DNA from: Alphaproteobacteria bacterium
GTDB taxonomy: Bacteria; Pseudomonadota; Alphaproteobacteria; Caulobacterales; Parvularculaceae
Assembly: GCA_016125455.1 (NCBI GenBank)
Contig: WGLS01000022.1
Location: 1 to 64,000 of the forward strand
Length of the DNA: 64,000 nt
Direction of reading: 5' to 3'
A program made the position numbers and the translations under genes. The notes below the pieces were generated by a model that saw only the letters and a program-made list of their open reading frames with translations, did not search any database and was not told the DNA's origin. How positions within the stretch are numbered: the stretch's first letter is position 1; each line of letters starts with the position of its first letter. Positions 26,391-35,465 of this stretch are shown here, piece by piece.

Positions 26391-26517
26391 GGAACATCCG
26401 TTGCCCTAGCGTGTCGCGGCGGCAACGGCAAGCGCCGCCGGCGCGACGGCGACCGGCAACGGGAGATGCCGAATTTCCTACCGCGGCGCGACAGGCGTTT
26501 GTTATTGCGGCGAATTC

Positions 26518-27819
26518 GTGAAATCTGCGTCGATGGGCGACTTTCTCTCCAGCACCGATCCCGGCCTGCGTCTACAAAGCCTCGGCGGGCTTATTGCGTT
26601 CTGCGCAATCGCATGGGCGCTTTCCGAAGACCGGCGCAGGTTCCCCTGGCGCATGGCGCTGGGCGCGTGCGCATTTCAGGCAGTGGTCGCCGGCTTCTTG
26701 CTCTACACGCCTGGCGCCCGCGATGCGCTCGCCTATCTCAACGTCGTCGTGGAAGCCCTGCAAAAAGCGACGAACGCCGGCGGGTCATTCGTGTTCGGCT
26801 ATCTCGGCGGCGGGCCAACGCCCTTCGACGTGTCGGACGACAGCGCCCTTTTCATTCTCGGGTTCCAGGGATTGCCCCTCGTCATCTTCATCTCGGCCCT
26901 CGCCGCACTGCTCTGGCATGCGGGCGTCCTGCGCGTCATCGTCGGCGCGTTTGCGGCGACGCTGGAACGCGCGTTCGGGGTCGGCGGCGCGGTCGCCCTG
27001 TCGACGGCCGCCAATGTGTTGATGGGCCCGACCGAAGCGCCGCTGCTTATCCGGGCGTACCTTTCAAAGATCAGCCGGTCCGAATTCTTCGTCGTGATGA
27101 CCGGCGGGCTGGCGACCGTTGCGGGCACGGTGATGGTTCTGTATTCCATCATCCTTGGCCCGGTGACCCCATCGGCGCTCGGACACGTGATCGTCGCCTC
27201 GATCATCTCCGCCGCGTCGGCGATCCTCATGGCGCGGATCATGGTGCCGCCGGAGCGGGATGAGACGCCGACTGACGCCGCAGCCGGGGACGACCTGAAG
27301 TACGGCGGCGCCATGGACGCCTTCATGACCGGCGTCACCGAGGGCCTGAAGCTGTATCTCAATATCGTCGCCTGCCTGATCGCCTTCGTGGCGATGGCGG
27401 CGCTAATCAATATCTGCCTGTCCGCGCTCGGCGACATCGCCGGCGCGCCAATGACGCTGCAGCGCATGTTCGGGTGGATATTTGCGCCGCTCGTCTGGCT
27501 CGCCGGCGTGCCGGCGTCGGAAGCGGCGGCCGCCGGCGCCCTGATGGGCGAGAAAACGGCGCTTAACGAATTGATCGCATACGTGTCGCTGGCGCGCACG
27601 CCCGACGGAGTATTCTCGCCCCGGACGGAACTGATCATGATTTATTCATTATGCGGATTTGCAAGCTTCGGCAGCCTCGGCATTGTCGTCGGCGGCCTCA
27701 CGGCGATCGCGCCGGAGCGACGTCAGGACGTCCTGGAGCTGGGCCCACGCTCGCTTGTCTCGTCGACGCTGGCGACGCTGATGAGCGGCTCGATCATCGG
27801 CCTGATCTGGGTCGGTTGA
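26518..27819 (+). CDS. Concentrative nucleoside transporter (NupC/CNT family)
   Basis: The 433-residue protein has about 10-12 membrane segments and CNT-family signatures: LQSLGGLIAFCAIAWALSEDRR at the start (split in the family gate region), then GFQGLPLVIFISALAALLWHAGV, NVLMGPTEAPLLIRAYL and TGGLATVAGTVM, with CGFASFGSLGIVVGGL near the end. CNT proteins take up nucleosides with H+ or Na+. The frame opens with a GTG at 26518. A Met at 26533 (MGDFLSS) is as likely, and neither has a clear ribosome site. It stands alone. Confidence 0.9.
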   Translation: MKSASMGDFLSSTDPGLRLQSLGGLIAFCAIAWALSEDRRRFPWRMALGACAFQAVVAGFLLYTPGARDALAYLNVVVEALQKATNAGGSFVFGYLGGGPTPFDVSDDSALFILGFQGLPLVIFISALAALLWHAGVLRVIVGAFAATLERAFGVGGAVALSTAANVLMGPTEAPLLIRAYLSKISRSEFFVVMTGGLATVAGTVMVLYSIILGPVTPSALGHVIVASIISAASAILMARIMVPPERDETPTDAAAGDDLKYGGAMDAFMTGVTEGLKLYLNIVACLIAFVAMAALINICLSALGDIAGAPMTLQRMFGWIFAPLVWLAGVPASEAAAAGALMGEKTALNELIAYVSLARTPDGVFSPRTELIMIYSLCGFASFGSLGIVVGGLTAIAPERRQDVLELGPRSLVSSTLATLMSGSIIGLIWVG

Positions 27820-27901
27820 GGCTGGCGGCCGCAAACGACGCCGCCAGACAGCCCTTCCGGAACAACCGTTCCAGATCAGTCCGGGGAATCCATTTGCGCC
27901 G

Positions 27902-28654
27902 TTAGCCGCCGCCGGCCCGCCGCATGGCGGATGGCGGCGCGTTGGGCGACGGCGAGACGTAGCCCTTCTCGACGCCGGCGAGCACGGCGGAGGTGCGGTC
28001 GTTTCGCCCAAGCTTGGAGAATATGCGCCGCATGTACGTGCCCACCGTCGCCGCGCTGATGCCGAGAATTTCGGCGATGACGCTATTGCTCTTGCCGCGC
28101 GCCATCCAGTGCAGAATTTCCAGTTCGCGGGGCGACAGCTGGGCGGAAGCTTCGGTTTCCCGGTCGATCAGCTGGCAGTAGCGCTGATACGACATGACGG
28201 CGACCGTACGGATCCCCGCCACGTCGGCGGCGAGGATCGCACCCTCGTCGATACGCCCCGCGACATAGGTGAAGCCGGCGCGCCCGCCGGGCCCAAAGGC
28301 GATGGCGCCGACGCCGTCGGCCATGCCCCACTCGACAAAGCGCGACAGGTAGGCCGCTTCCGTCGGTTGCAGCCCGTCAGCCGCGCGCCCGCCAATCGCG
28401 CCGTCGCGATCGACCCTGACGACGCCTCCCGCCGCCAGCGCAATGTCCGGCAACGGATCAATCGCGCCGCCGCTGTCGCGGAAGGCCGCTTCAAAGTCCA
28501 TTGAAAAACCGACATTTGTCAGGGCGCGGCCCTCTGACCGGTCGCGGGTGACCGGCGCAACAAAATAGGCCGCGTGAAAGCCGAAATCCGCATATGCAGC
28601 CATAATGGACGAGCGCAGCTCGAAGACGCTGTTTGCTTCCAGGATGGCTTGCAT
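27902..28654 (-). CDS. LuxR-family regulator with autoinducer-binding-like domain (solo)
   Basis: About 250 residues from the Met at 28654. Residues 1-165 match the layout of the autoinducer-binding domain (FGFHAAYFVAP, DFEAAFRDSGGAIDPLPDIAL, GADG-type GMADGVGAIAFGPGG). Residues about 180-240 are a LuxR HTH (LSPRELEILHWMARGKSNSVIAEILGIS split over the helices, then VGTYMRRIFSKLG). The two aromatic positions that bind the lactone head in AHL receptors (Trp and Tyr) appear to be Phe here, while the Asp-Pro is kept. No luxI gene is in the window. The start is uncertain: GTG 28666 and Met 28834 are alternatives. Confidence 0.75.
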   Translation of the reverse strand: MQAILEANSVFELRSSIMAAYADFGFHAAYFVAPVTRDRSEGRALTNVGFSMDFEAAFRDSGGAIDPLPDIALAAGGVVRVDRDGAIGGRAADGLQPTEAAYLSRFVEWGMADGVGAIAFGPGGRAGFTYVAGRIDEGAILAADVAGIRTVAVMSYQRYCQLIDRETEASAQLSPRELEILHWMARGKSNSVIAEILGISAATVGTYMRRIFSKLGRNDRTSAVLAGVEKGYVSPSPNAPPSAMRRAGGG

Positions 28655-28910
28655 CCGGTGCTTCACTGTCGATAAGAGCGCGCCATGCGCGGACCTCTCG
28701 TTGACGTTGCAGCAGATATCTTGTCGCTTATTTACGCTACCCCAATTGGATGACAGACGCAAAGGCGGATGCCAGTTCCGATGCAGGCCCGTTCCGACGC
28801 GAGCCTGTTTGAATGCATGGCTGACTGGAGGCATTTCGGTCGCACAGCCCATCGACCTGATCCGGCATCGCCCCGCGATCAAGGAGCGTCAGGAGTGGCG
28901 CGGCGACGGT

Positions 28911-30947
28911 TTAGCCCTGAAGCTTCGAGAAATCGGCGACGCGGACCGTCGCGGCGACAAACCGCTGCAGGATCGCGAGTCGGTTCGACCGAAGCGCCGG
29001 ATCGTCGGCGTTCACCGTCACCGTTTCAAAAAACGCATCGAGTGGCGCGCGCAGTGCGGCAAGGCCGGCCATGGCGCGAGTGAAGTCTTCCGCCGCCATT
29101 GCAGCCGTCACCTCCGGTTCCGCACGGCCCAGCGCGGCGACAAGCGCCCTTTCGGCGTCCTCGACGAGCGCACCGTCAACGACATCGCCGGCGGACGGCG
29201 CATCGCCCTTTTTCGTTTCGGCCTTCAGAATGTTGCCCGCGCGTTTGTAGGCGGCGGCGAGATCCGCGCCCTCCGCCGTCTTGAGGAATGCCTCAAGGGC
29301 GTCAAGCTTCGACGCGATGAGAACGAAATCGTCGACCGGATTTCCGTCCGCATCATGAAGGACGGCGTCGATATGGTCGTGCCGGCGACCCTTGTCGCGG
29401 AAGTAGACTTTCAGGCGGTCGTGGAAGAAGTCCAGGAGATCGCCTTCGTCAGGCAACGGAAGGCGCACGCCATTCTCCAGAACGATCCGTATCACGCCGA
29501 GCGCCGCGCGGCGCAGCGCGAACGGATCGCTCGATCCCGTCGGCTTCTTGCCGATCGACCAGAAGGCCGTCAGCGTATCAATCTTGTCGGCGAGGGCGAC
29601 GGAGACGGAGACCGGAGCCGACGGGACGTCGTCGTCCTGGCCAACAGGGCGGTAGTGGTCCCGGATCGCGTCGGCGATCTGCTGCGGTTCGCCCTGGGCG
29701 GTGGCGTAGTAGCGCCCCATGACGCCCTGCAGCTCCGGGAACTCATAGACCATGCCAGTCGTCAGGTCCGCCTTGGCGAGAAGGCCGGCGCGTTCGGCCG
29801 TATCCGGATCCGCGCCCACCGACGGCGCGATCTCGCGCGCGAGGGCCGCGACGCGTCGCGCCTTGTCGCCGGTCGACCCGAGCCCCTCGAAGAAGGTCAT
29901 GCCGTCGAGGTCTGAAACGCGCCCTTCCAGCGGACGTTTCAGGTCGTTTTCATAGAGATACCGGGCGTCCGACAGCCGCGCCGTCAGGACGCGCTCATAG
30001 CCGGCGCGCATGGCCGCCCCGCCATCCGGCGCGACTATATTGGCGACGCAGACGAACCGGTTCGCAAGGCGGCCTGTTCTTGGATCGCGTACGGAAAAAT
30101 ACTTCTGATGGCCGCGCATGGAGGCGATCAACGCCTCGTCCGGCAAGCTGAGGAATTTCGCGTCGAACGCGCCGATCATCGGCGACGGCCATTCGGCAAG
30201 CCCGGCAAGCTCCTGCAGGAGACCCTTGTCCTCGACAATTTCAAGGCCTTGCGCCTCGCAAAGGGTTCGCGCCTCGCGCGCGATGAGTTCGGCCCGCGCC
30301 TCAGCGTCGAGCATCACCTTCGCGGCCTCAAGGCGCTCCGCATAGGTATCGAACGAGCGCGATTGAATGAGGCCCTCTGACATGGTGCGATGGCCTTCGG
30401 TGACGTCGCCGGCGGCGATGCCGCCGATTTCGAATGGCACAACCTCGCCGTCGAAACAGCAAAGAATCCGCCGCAGCGGCCGTACCCAGCGCAGTTCGCC
30501 GCCCGTCTCCGGCGCCGCGCCCCAGCGCATGGACTTAGGCCAGGCGAAACCCCGAATGATTTCCGGGATGAATTCGCCGAGAAGCTCCGCAGTTGGCCGG
30601 CCCTTGCGTTCAACGACCGCAACGTAATAGGCGCCCTTCTTGTCCTCCCGCGTTTCGCAGTCATCGAGCGAAGCGAGGCCGGCTGACTTGAGGAAGCCTT
30701 CGACAGCCTTTTCCGGCGCGCCGACGCGCGGGCCTTTCTTCTCTTCCTTGAGGTCCGGCTGACGCGCCGGCAGCCCCACGGCGACGAGCGCAAGCCGGCG
30801 CGGACCGGCGAACGCCTTGACGCCTTCCGGCAGGAAGCCGGCGTCAAGCAGCCGCTGATTGACGGCGCGCTCCAGGTCCGCCGCGGCGCGCGCCTGCATG
30901 CGCGCCGGGATCTCTTCGGAGAACAGTTCGAGAATAAGCTCCGGCAT
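28911..30947 (-). CDS. glyS: Glycine--tRNA ligase beta subunit
   Basis: The 678-residue protein is the beta subunit of the heterotetrameric bacterial GlyRS, which recognises tRNA-Gly and helps charge it. Landmarks are MPELILELFSEEIPARMQ, MRWGAAPETGGELRWVRPLRRIL, EAFDAKFLSLPDEALIASMRGHQKYF (split) and the C-terminal anticodon-binding domain ending FVAATVRVADFSKLQG. It starts 4 bases after the stop of an FkbM methyltransferase gene. Its alpha-subunit partner glyQ lies 3.5 kb upstream at 34426-35373, on the same strand but separated by six other genes. Confidence 0.95.
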   Translation of the reverse strand: MPELILELFSEEIPARMQARAAADLERAVNQRLLDAGFLPEGVKAFAGPRRLALVAVGLPARQPDLKEEKKGPRVGAPEKAVEGFLKSAGLASLDDCETREDKKGAYYVAVVERKGRPTAELLGEFIPEIIRGFAWPKSMRWGAAPETGGELRWVRPLRRILCCFDGEVVPFEIGGIAAGDVTEGHRTMSEGLIQSRSFDTYAERLEAAKVMLDAEARAELIAREARTLCEAQGLEIVEDKGLLQELAGLAEWPSPMIGAFDAKFLSLPDEALIASMRGHQKYFSVRDPRTGRLANRFVCVANIVAPDGGAAMRAGYERVLTARLSDARYLYENDLKRPLEGRVSDLDGMTFFEGLGSTGDKARRVAALAREIAPSVGADPDTAERAGLLAKADLTTGMVYEFPELQGVMGRYYATAQGEPQQIADAIRDHYRPVGQDDDVPSAPVSVSVALADKIDTLTAFWSIGKKPTGSSDPFALRRAALGVIRIVLENGVRLPLPDEGDLLDFFHDRLKVYFRDKGRRHDHIDAVLHDADGNPVDDFVLIASKLDALEAFLKTAEGADLAAAYKRAGNILKAETKKGDAPSAGDVVDGALVEDAERALVAALGRAEPEVTAAMAAEDFTRAMAGLAALRAPLDAFFETVTVNADDPALRSNRLAILQRFVAATVRVADFSKLQG

Positions 30948-30951
30948 CGTC

Positions 30952-31764
30952 CTAATTCTTCGGTGAGGCGCGACCGCCCGTTTCTGGTTTCATCCGGACA
31001 AAGACATCCCCGACCTCCGGCAAGTCGGCGCCGATGCGGTTCAGCGCCTCAGCCGGCGGGGCCCAGTCCTGAAGGAAGTCACCGCCGTTCATGGCGATCA
31101 GGTTGATCTCGATCGGCGCAAGCGCGGCGAGAATGTCAATGCAGGCGATGAGCCTGTCCTTCTCCGAGGCGTGGTACTCAAACGAGATAAGGTCCGGCGT
31201 CGGCCGCGACAGGCCCTTCAGCACGTCGAGCTCAAAACCTTCCACATCAATCTTGCAATACGCCGGCGCGCCATACTCGGCGATGAGCGCATCGAGCGTC
31301 GTCATGTCGACGTCGACGGCGCTCGCTTTCAGGGCGCCGTCCTCGGTCAGCCAGCGCCAGTCGTCCCGCACGCTTGCCGTTGAATCCGTCCCGACCACAT
31401 TGAGGCGCGCCCGGCCGATCGTCGCGCCGATCGCCTTTTCAACGAGCGTGAAGTCACGGGCGCGCGCGAACTCAAACCGCAGGCTCGGCGCGCACATGGG
31501 GTTCGGTTCAACCGCGACGACTTTCGCCCCGCACGCGAGAAACACTTCTGATTTCTGGCCGAGATTTGCGCCAATGTCGAAAACGAGGTCGCCGGGCCGA
31601 ATGATCCGTGCAAAAAAAACGCGGTCGCTAGCCCGCGCGCGCCGCACGTCTGGGTCGAAGCGCCGGTACAGATGACGCGCGACCGGGAACAGGCCGAGCC
31701 GCCGTGTCGCTGTCTTGACCGTCCGTTTCAGCACTCCAGACCCTCCGCGCAAGAGGCTTCCCAA
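30952..31764 (-). CDS. FkbM family methyltransferase
   Basis: The 270-residue protein has a basic N-terminus (RTVKTATRRLGLFPVARHLYRRF) and a class I SAM-binding core of FkbM type: DLVFDIGANLGQKSEVFLACG, VVAVEPNP, and the family motif CKIDVEGFELDVLKGL. FkbM enzymes O-methylate sugars, polyketides or lipids. Nothing here fixes the substrate. It lies between a PaaI-type thioesterase and glyS on the same strand and may be read with them. Confidence 0.88.
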   Translation of the reverse strand: MGSLLRGGSGVLKRTVKTATRRLGLFPVARHLYRRFDPDVRRARASDRVFFARIIRPGDLVFDIGANLGQKSEVFLACGAKVVAVEPNPMCAPSLRFEFARARDFTLVEKAIGATIGRARLNVVGTDSTASVRDDWRWLTEDGALKASAVDVDMTTLDALIAEYGAPAYCKIDVEGFELDVLKGLSRPTPDLISFEYHASEKDRLIACIDILAALAPIEINLIAMNGGDFLQDWAPPAEALNRIGADLPEVGDVFVRMKPETGGRASPKN

Positions 31765-31834
31765 TTCCAGAAATCAGGCGCTATTGCAATCTTGCGACGA
31801 ATGCCGGTCGACGGCTTTTGAGGTCAGCGGCGCC

Positions 31835-32326
31835 CTACCCGCCGGATGCGGTCTGGCGCACCTGAGTCGCCTCCACCCTGACAGCGAGCTTGCCCTCGGC
31901 GTTAAGGATATCCGCTTCGATGTGAATCAGTCGTCGGGAAACGTTGATGACCTGGGCGTCGATCGTGGCGCTCGGACTTTTCACCGGTCTGAAGAACTTC
32001 GTTTCGAGGCGCGACGTGCGAAATCGATCCTCATTGGTCGGCAGGACCGTCATGGTGACAAGGCTGGCGATGTGGTCGGCGGCGCTGGCCACGTGCCCGC
32101 CAAACATAAAGCCCTGATGCAGGATCATGCGCGCATCCGCGTCGCCGCCGATTGCCCATGACATCGCAAGTCGGCCGTAGCCCCAGTCAAGTATGCGCAA
32201 ATCGCCGATATTGGCTTTCGCCCAGCCATAATAGGGAGACGCCAATGACCGGTAGGCTTCGAGCAACTCCGTATGCCGATCGCTTGTTCGACCGACGGGC
32301 TCGTCACGGGTCGGCTGGTCGTCCAA
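31835..32326 (-). CDS. PaaI-like hotdog-fold thioesterase
   Basis: The 163-residue protein has the hotdog pattern: a first helix, the MILHQGFMFGGHVASAADHIASLV central helix region (split), and strands FRTSRLETKFFRPVKSPSATIDAQVINVSRRLIHIEADILN. The family usually hydrolyses aryl- or acyl-CoA thioesters. The usual HGG is HQGFMFGG here, and Asp in SAADHIA may be catalytic. It is 2 bases from the preceding ABM-domain gene, so coupling is likely. Confidence 0.75.
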   Translation of the reverse strand: MDDQPTRDEPVGRTSDRHTELLEAYRSLASPYYGWAKANIGDLRILDWGYGRLAMSWAIGGDADARMILHQGFMFGGHVASAADHIASLVTMTVLPTNEDRFRTSRLETKFFRPVKSPSATIDAQVINVSRRLIHIEADILNAEGKLAVRVEATQVRQTASGG

Positions 32327-32328
32327 GA

Positions 32329-32658
32329 CTACGCTCCATCAAGCTCGATCGCATCGAAAGGCGAGAATACCTGCGCGGCTTCGGCGACGTTTGCAATCAC
32401 GTCGTAGTCGCACGCCTCAGCGAACTCTTCCCACAAAGCGGCGACCGCCGGATTGGAATGAGCCGCGTCGATCGCCGCCTGGGATTTCCAGACGAACGCC
32501 TCGACAATTGCGCCGTCGGCCGCGCGACCTGCGAGCGCCGGCGAAGAAGTCACGAGGCCCTCCTTTTCGAGATCGGAGCGATGCCTGCGCACGAGAGACT
32601 CAAGGACTTCGGCCTTGCCGAATTTCGGGCGATAGACGACGATAACCAGGATCCCCAC
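32329..32658 (-). CDS. ABM-type dimeric alpha-beta barrel protein
   Basis: The 109-residue protein shows the ferredoxin-like barrel layout. It starts with strand GILVIVVYRP, helix FGKAEVLESLVRRHRSDLEKEGL, then strands with IVEAFVWKSQAAIDAAHSNPAVAALWEEF and a VIANVAEAAQVFSPFDAI tail. It resembles antibiotic-biosynthesis-monooxygenase or stress-responsive barrel proteins. The substrate is unknown. It is packed between a DUF1761 membrane gene (12 bases) and a PaaI thioesterase gene (2 bases), all on the minus strand. Confidence 0.7.
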   Translation of the reverse strand: MGILVIVVYRPKFGKAEVLESLVRRHRSDLEKEGLVTSSPALAGRAADGAIVEAFVWKSQAAIDAAHSNPAVAALWEEFAEACDYDVIANVAEAAQVFSPFDAIELDGA

Positions 32659-32670
32659 GCCCTCTCCAGT

Positions 32671-33084
32671 CTATTTGAACAGCGTCAGGACGATTGCGCT
32701 GACGACCCAGCCAACAAGAAGGTGGCCGGCGTCAATCGCAAGCAGCGCCGGATTGTGGTGCGGCTCGTAGAGATAGGAGTAGTGAGAGAACGGCAGCGCG
32801 AAGAACGCCCACAGGATGATCGCTGTACGGATCGCCGCGCCCATGTCCATCGCCTTGCGCCATCCAAGCGTCAGACCGAGGCCGATCACCTGAAGCGCCG
32901 TGATGAGAAACCCGCCGGCCATGTATGCCCCGGTATTCTGTCCTTCGAAATCAGCTTCGGCGATGCCCTGCGCCGACATCCAGAGGTCAGCAAACAACAG
33001 GCCGTACAACAGGAATCCGACGAAATAGAAGGCGACCGACGCGATGAGAACGCCGACAATGTTCAACCCCAGAATGCGCGGCAT
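32671..33084 (-). CDS. DUF1761 family membrane protein
   Basis: The 137-residue protein from the Met at 33084 has four hydrophobic helices (ILGLNIVGVLIASVAFYFVG, AYMAGGFLITALQVIGLGL, AIRTAIILWAFFALPF, AGHLLVGWVVSAIVLTLF) and the DUF1761 pattern including LLYGLLFADLWM. The function is unknown. GGGAGGAAAAC is a strong ribosome site and decides this start over an in-frame Met at 33174. It belongs to the run of genes between glyQ and glyS. Confidence 0.75.
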   Translation of the reverse strand: MPRILGLNIVGVLIASVAFYFVGFLLYGLLFADLWMSAQGIAEADFEGQNTGAYMAGGFLITALQVIGLGLTLGWRKAMDMGAAIRTAIILWAFFALPFSHYSYLYEPHHNPALLAIDAGHLLVGWVVSAIVLTLFK

Positions 33085-33182
33085 GTTTTCCCTCCCAATG
33101 GCGGCTGTTATCAGACTGGCGCCGACACCGTGATTTTCCGTCGAATTGACGCCGGCGTCGAGCAGGAACCGCACACGGCCGA

Positions 33183-33935
33183 TTAGGGTCGACCGGCTTT
33201 TTCGCTGGCGCCCAGGACGCAGGCGTCAAGGCCGTCGCGCGCGACAATGTCCATCCGCTGCCGGAGGGTCGCGGCGCGTCGGCGCACGTAGGGGCCCGGC
33301 GGGTCGAGGCGCCACTTGTTCGGGCTCGGCAGCACCGCGGCGAGTTGCGCAGCTTCATAGGGCGTCAGGTCTTTCGCTGCCTTGCCAAAGCGGGCCTGCG
33401 CCGCCGCTTCGGCGCCGAAGTGACCGTCGCCCCATTCGGCGACGTTGAGGTACACCTCCATGATCCGCCGTTTCGGCCACAACGCCTCCATGACGACGGT
33501 GTATCCGGCCTCAAGGCCTTTCCTGAAAAACCCGCCGCCGTTCCAGAGAAACGCGTTCTTCGCGGTTTGCTGGGATATTGTCGAAGCGCCTCTCAGCCGC
33601 CGCCCCTTCTCCGCCTCGTCGAGGGCGTCCTCGATGGCGTCGAAGTCGATGCCGCGATGCAGGCAGAAGCGCGAATCCTCGCCCGCAATGACGGCGCGCA
33701 CGAGATGCGGCGAAATCTCCTCAAGGGGCGTCCACGGATGGTTTATAACGTCGCCGGAAAGCTTGCGCTCCAGCATGGTGAGCGTGCCCGGCGGCGGCGC
33801 CACGCGATAGGCCGCGACCCAGAGCGCCGGCGCGACGACGGCGACAGCAAGCCCTGCGAGGAGGCCGCGCCGCCAGCCAACGGCGCGCACGCGCGCAAGC
33901 AAGCCCGCGACGGGCGACGCGGCGCTGTCGCTCAT
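33183..33935 (-). CDS. mtgA: Monofunctional biosynthetic peptidoglycan transglycosylase
   Basis: The 250-residue protein has one N-terminal membrane anchor (about residues 22-42, GRGLLAGLAVAVVAPALWVAA-like) and a GT51 glycosyltransferase domain that polymerises lipid II into glycan strands in the periplasm. The motifs seen are AVIAGEDSRFCLHRGID with the catalytic Glu, RGASTISQQTAKN, RRIMEVYLNVAEWG and a late QLAAVLPSPNKW. No transpeptidase domain is present, so it is MtgA rather than a class A PBP. Its start overlaps the stop of the preceding GFA-family gene by 4 bases. Confidence 0.93.
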   Translation of the reverse strand: MSDSAASPVAGLLARVRAVGWRRGLLAGLAVAVVAPALWVAAYRVAPPPGTLTMLERKLSGDVINHPWTPLEEISPHLVRAVIAGEDSRFCLHRGIDFDAIEDALDEAEKGRRLRGASTISQQTAKNAFLWNGGGFFRKGLEAGYTVVMEALWPKRRIMEVYLNVAEWGDGHFGAEAAAQARFGKAAKDLTPYEAAQLAAVLPSPNKWRLDPPGPYVRRRAATLRQRMDIVARDGLDACVLGASEKAGRP

Positions 33936-34420
33936 CCGGCAACGCCCGTCAACCGCGCGGCGTAAAGCGCCGCAATTGGCGCATAGTCCTTCGGTTGAGC
34001 CTCAAAGGTGAGATCGCCCTGCGGAACGGCAAACCATGGAACGGCGCTGCTCATCCAGATGTGCGCGACCGGGGCGGCGTAGCCGCGGTCGTCCAAAGTT
34101 CCGCCGCGTAAGGAATACATCGCCGCCGACGGTCCGTCGCCTTCCTGGCCGTGAGCGATCCTGACCCCGCAGTCGGGGCAGAAGAAGCCGTAGCGCGGCG
34201 TGCCGGAATCGGCCGTCCATTCATGCCGCGCCGGCGCGCCCTTGGTGAAAACAAGCGCCGCCTTCGGAACGATGCAGGAAATCGCGAATGCGCTCGCGGT
34301 GATGCGCTGGCAATTCGCGCAATGACAGCAATATGCGAATAGCGGCGGCGCAGCCAGGGCGTAGCGCGTCGCGCCGCACTGGCAGCCGCCTGTCAGTTGC
34401 CGGGAAGCCACTTCAGCCAA
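33932..34420 (-). CDS. GFA family zinc protein
   Basis: The 162-residue protein carries the zinc-binding cysteines of the GFA (glutathione-dependent formaldehyde-activating/CENP-V) fold: GGCQCGATRY near residue 12, CCHCANCQ near 31 and FFCPDCGVRI near 79. Members bind glutathione or other thiols and their enzyme activity is mostly unproven. It overlaps mtgA by 4 bases (ATGA) and follows glyQ after 5 bases, so it is translated from the same message. Confidence 0.85.
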   Translation of the reverse strand: MAEVASRQLTGGCQCGATRYALAAPPLFAYCCHCANCQRITASAFAISCIVPKAALVFTKGAPARHEWTADSGTPRYGFFCPDCGVRIAHGQEGDGPSAAMYSLRGGTLDDRGYAAPVAHIWMSSAVPWFAVPQGDLTFEAQPKDYAPIAALYAARLTGVAG

Positions 34421-34425
34421 CGCCC

Positions 34426-35373
34426 CTACCCCGCCGCCACATAGTCGACGACGCCGGCGCCCGGACTTCGGCCTTGAGGGCTGTCAAGCCACGCCTCGCA
34501 GCAAGCCTTTGCGAGCGTCCTTATACGGAGAATATAGGACTGGCGCTCGGCGACGGAAATCACGCCGCGTGCGTCGAGCAGATTGAAAAGATGGCTCGCC
34601 TTGATGCACTGGTCATAGGCCGGCAGCGCCGCGCCCGCCTCGACGATCCGCCTGCAGGCGGCTTCGGCCTCGCGGAACTGGTCGAACAGCGCCTCGGTGT
34701 TCGCGAGTTCGAAATTGAATTTTGAGAACTCGATCTCCTGCTGATGGAAAACGTCGCCATAGGTGACGCGCATGTCGCCCTCGGCGCCGTTGAAGTCGAG
34801 GTCGTAGCCGTTGTCGACGCCCTGCACATACATCGCAAGGCGTTCAAGGCCATAGGTGATCTCGCCCGTCACCGGCCGGCAGTCGATGCCGCCGACCTGC
34901 TGGAAATAGGTGAACTGGGTTACTTCCATGCCGTCGCACCAGACTTCCCATCCGAGGCCCCAGGCGCCGAGCGTCGGACTTTCCCAGTCGTCCTCGACGA
35001 ATCTTATGTCGTGGACGGAGCGATCGACCCCGAGCGCATCGAGGCTTTCGAGGTAAAGCGCCTGGATGTTCTCAGGGCTCGGCTTCAGCACGACCTGAAA
35101 CTGATAGTAATGCTGGAACCGGTTCGGGTTCGCGCCATAACGGCCGTCGGTCGGCCGCCGGCACGGCTGCACATAGGCGGCGCGCCATGGCTTCGGGCCA
35201 AGCGACCGAAGCGTCGTCGCCGGGTGAAACGTGCCTGCCCCCATTTCCATGTCGTAGGGCTGGAGGATGACGCATCCCTGGCGCGCCCAGAACTGCTGCA
35301 GGGTCATGATCAGCCCCTGAAACGACTGGTCGGGCGCGCGCCCTGAGTCCGCTTCGCGCCTGTTCGCCGCCAT
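34426..35373 (-). CDS. glyQ: Glycine--tRNA ligase alpha subunit
   Basis: The 315-residue protein is the catalytic alpha subunit of heterotetrameric GlyRS. Landmarks are [59 protein letters not shown] and [20 protein letters not shown] (each partial). The first 20 residues exceed the usual start, so translation may begin at the internal Met of MTLQQFW. glyS is not adjacent but 3.5 kb downstream on the same strand. Confidence 0.95.
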   Translation of the reverse strand: MAANRREADSGRAPDQSFQGLIMTLQQFWARQGCVILQPYDMEMGAGTFHPATTLRSLGPKPWRAAYVQPCRRPTDGRYGANPNRFQHYYQFQVVLKPSPENIQALYLESLDALGVDRSVHDIRFVEDDWESPTLGAWGLGWEVWCDGMEVTQFTYFQQVGGIDCRPVTGEITYGLERLAMYVQGVDNGYDLDFNGAEGDMRVTYGDVFHQQEIEFSKFNFELANTEALFDQFREAEAACRRIVEAGAALPAYDQCIKASHLFNLLDARGVISVAERQSYILRIRTLAKACCEAWLDSPQGRSPGAGVVDYVAAG

Positions 35374-35465
35374 GATCGTGTCGCCCTCTTTGGTGGTCCC
35401 GATGGCCTAGAGGGTTAGGCGGGCCGGCGCGTCCGGTCAACGAAAGCGAACGCCGCCCGTCGGGC

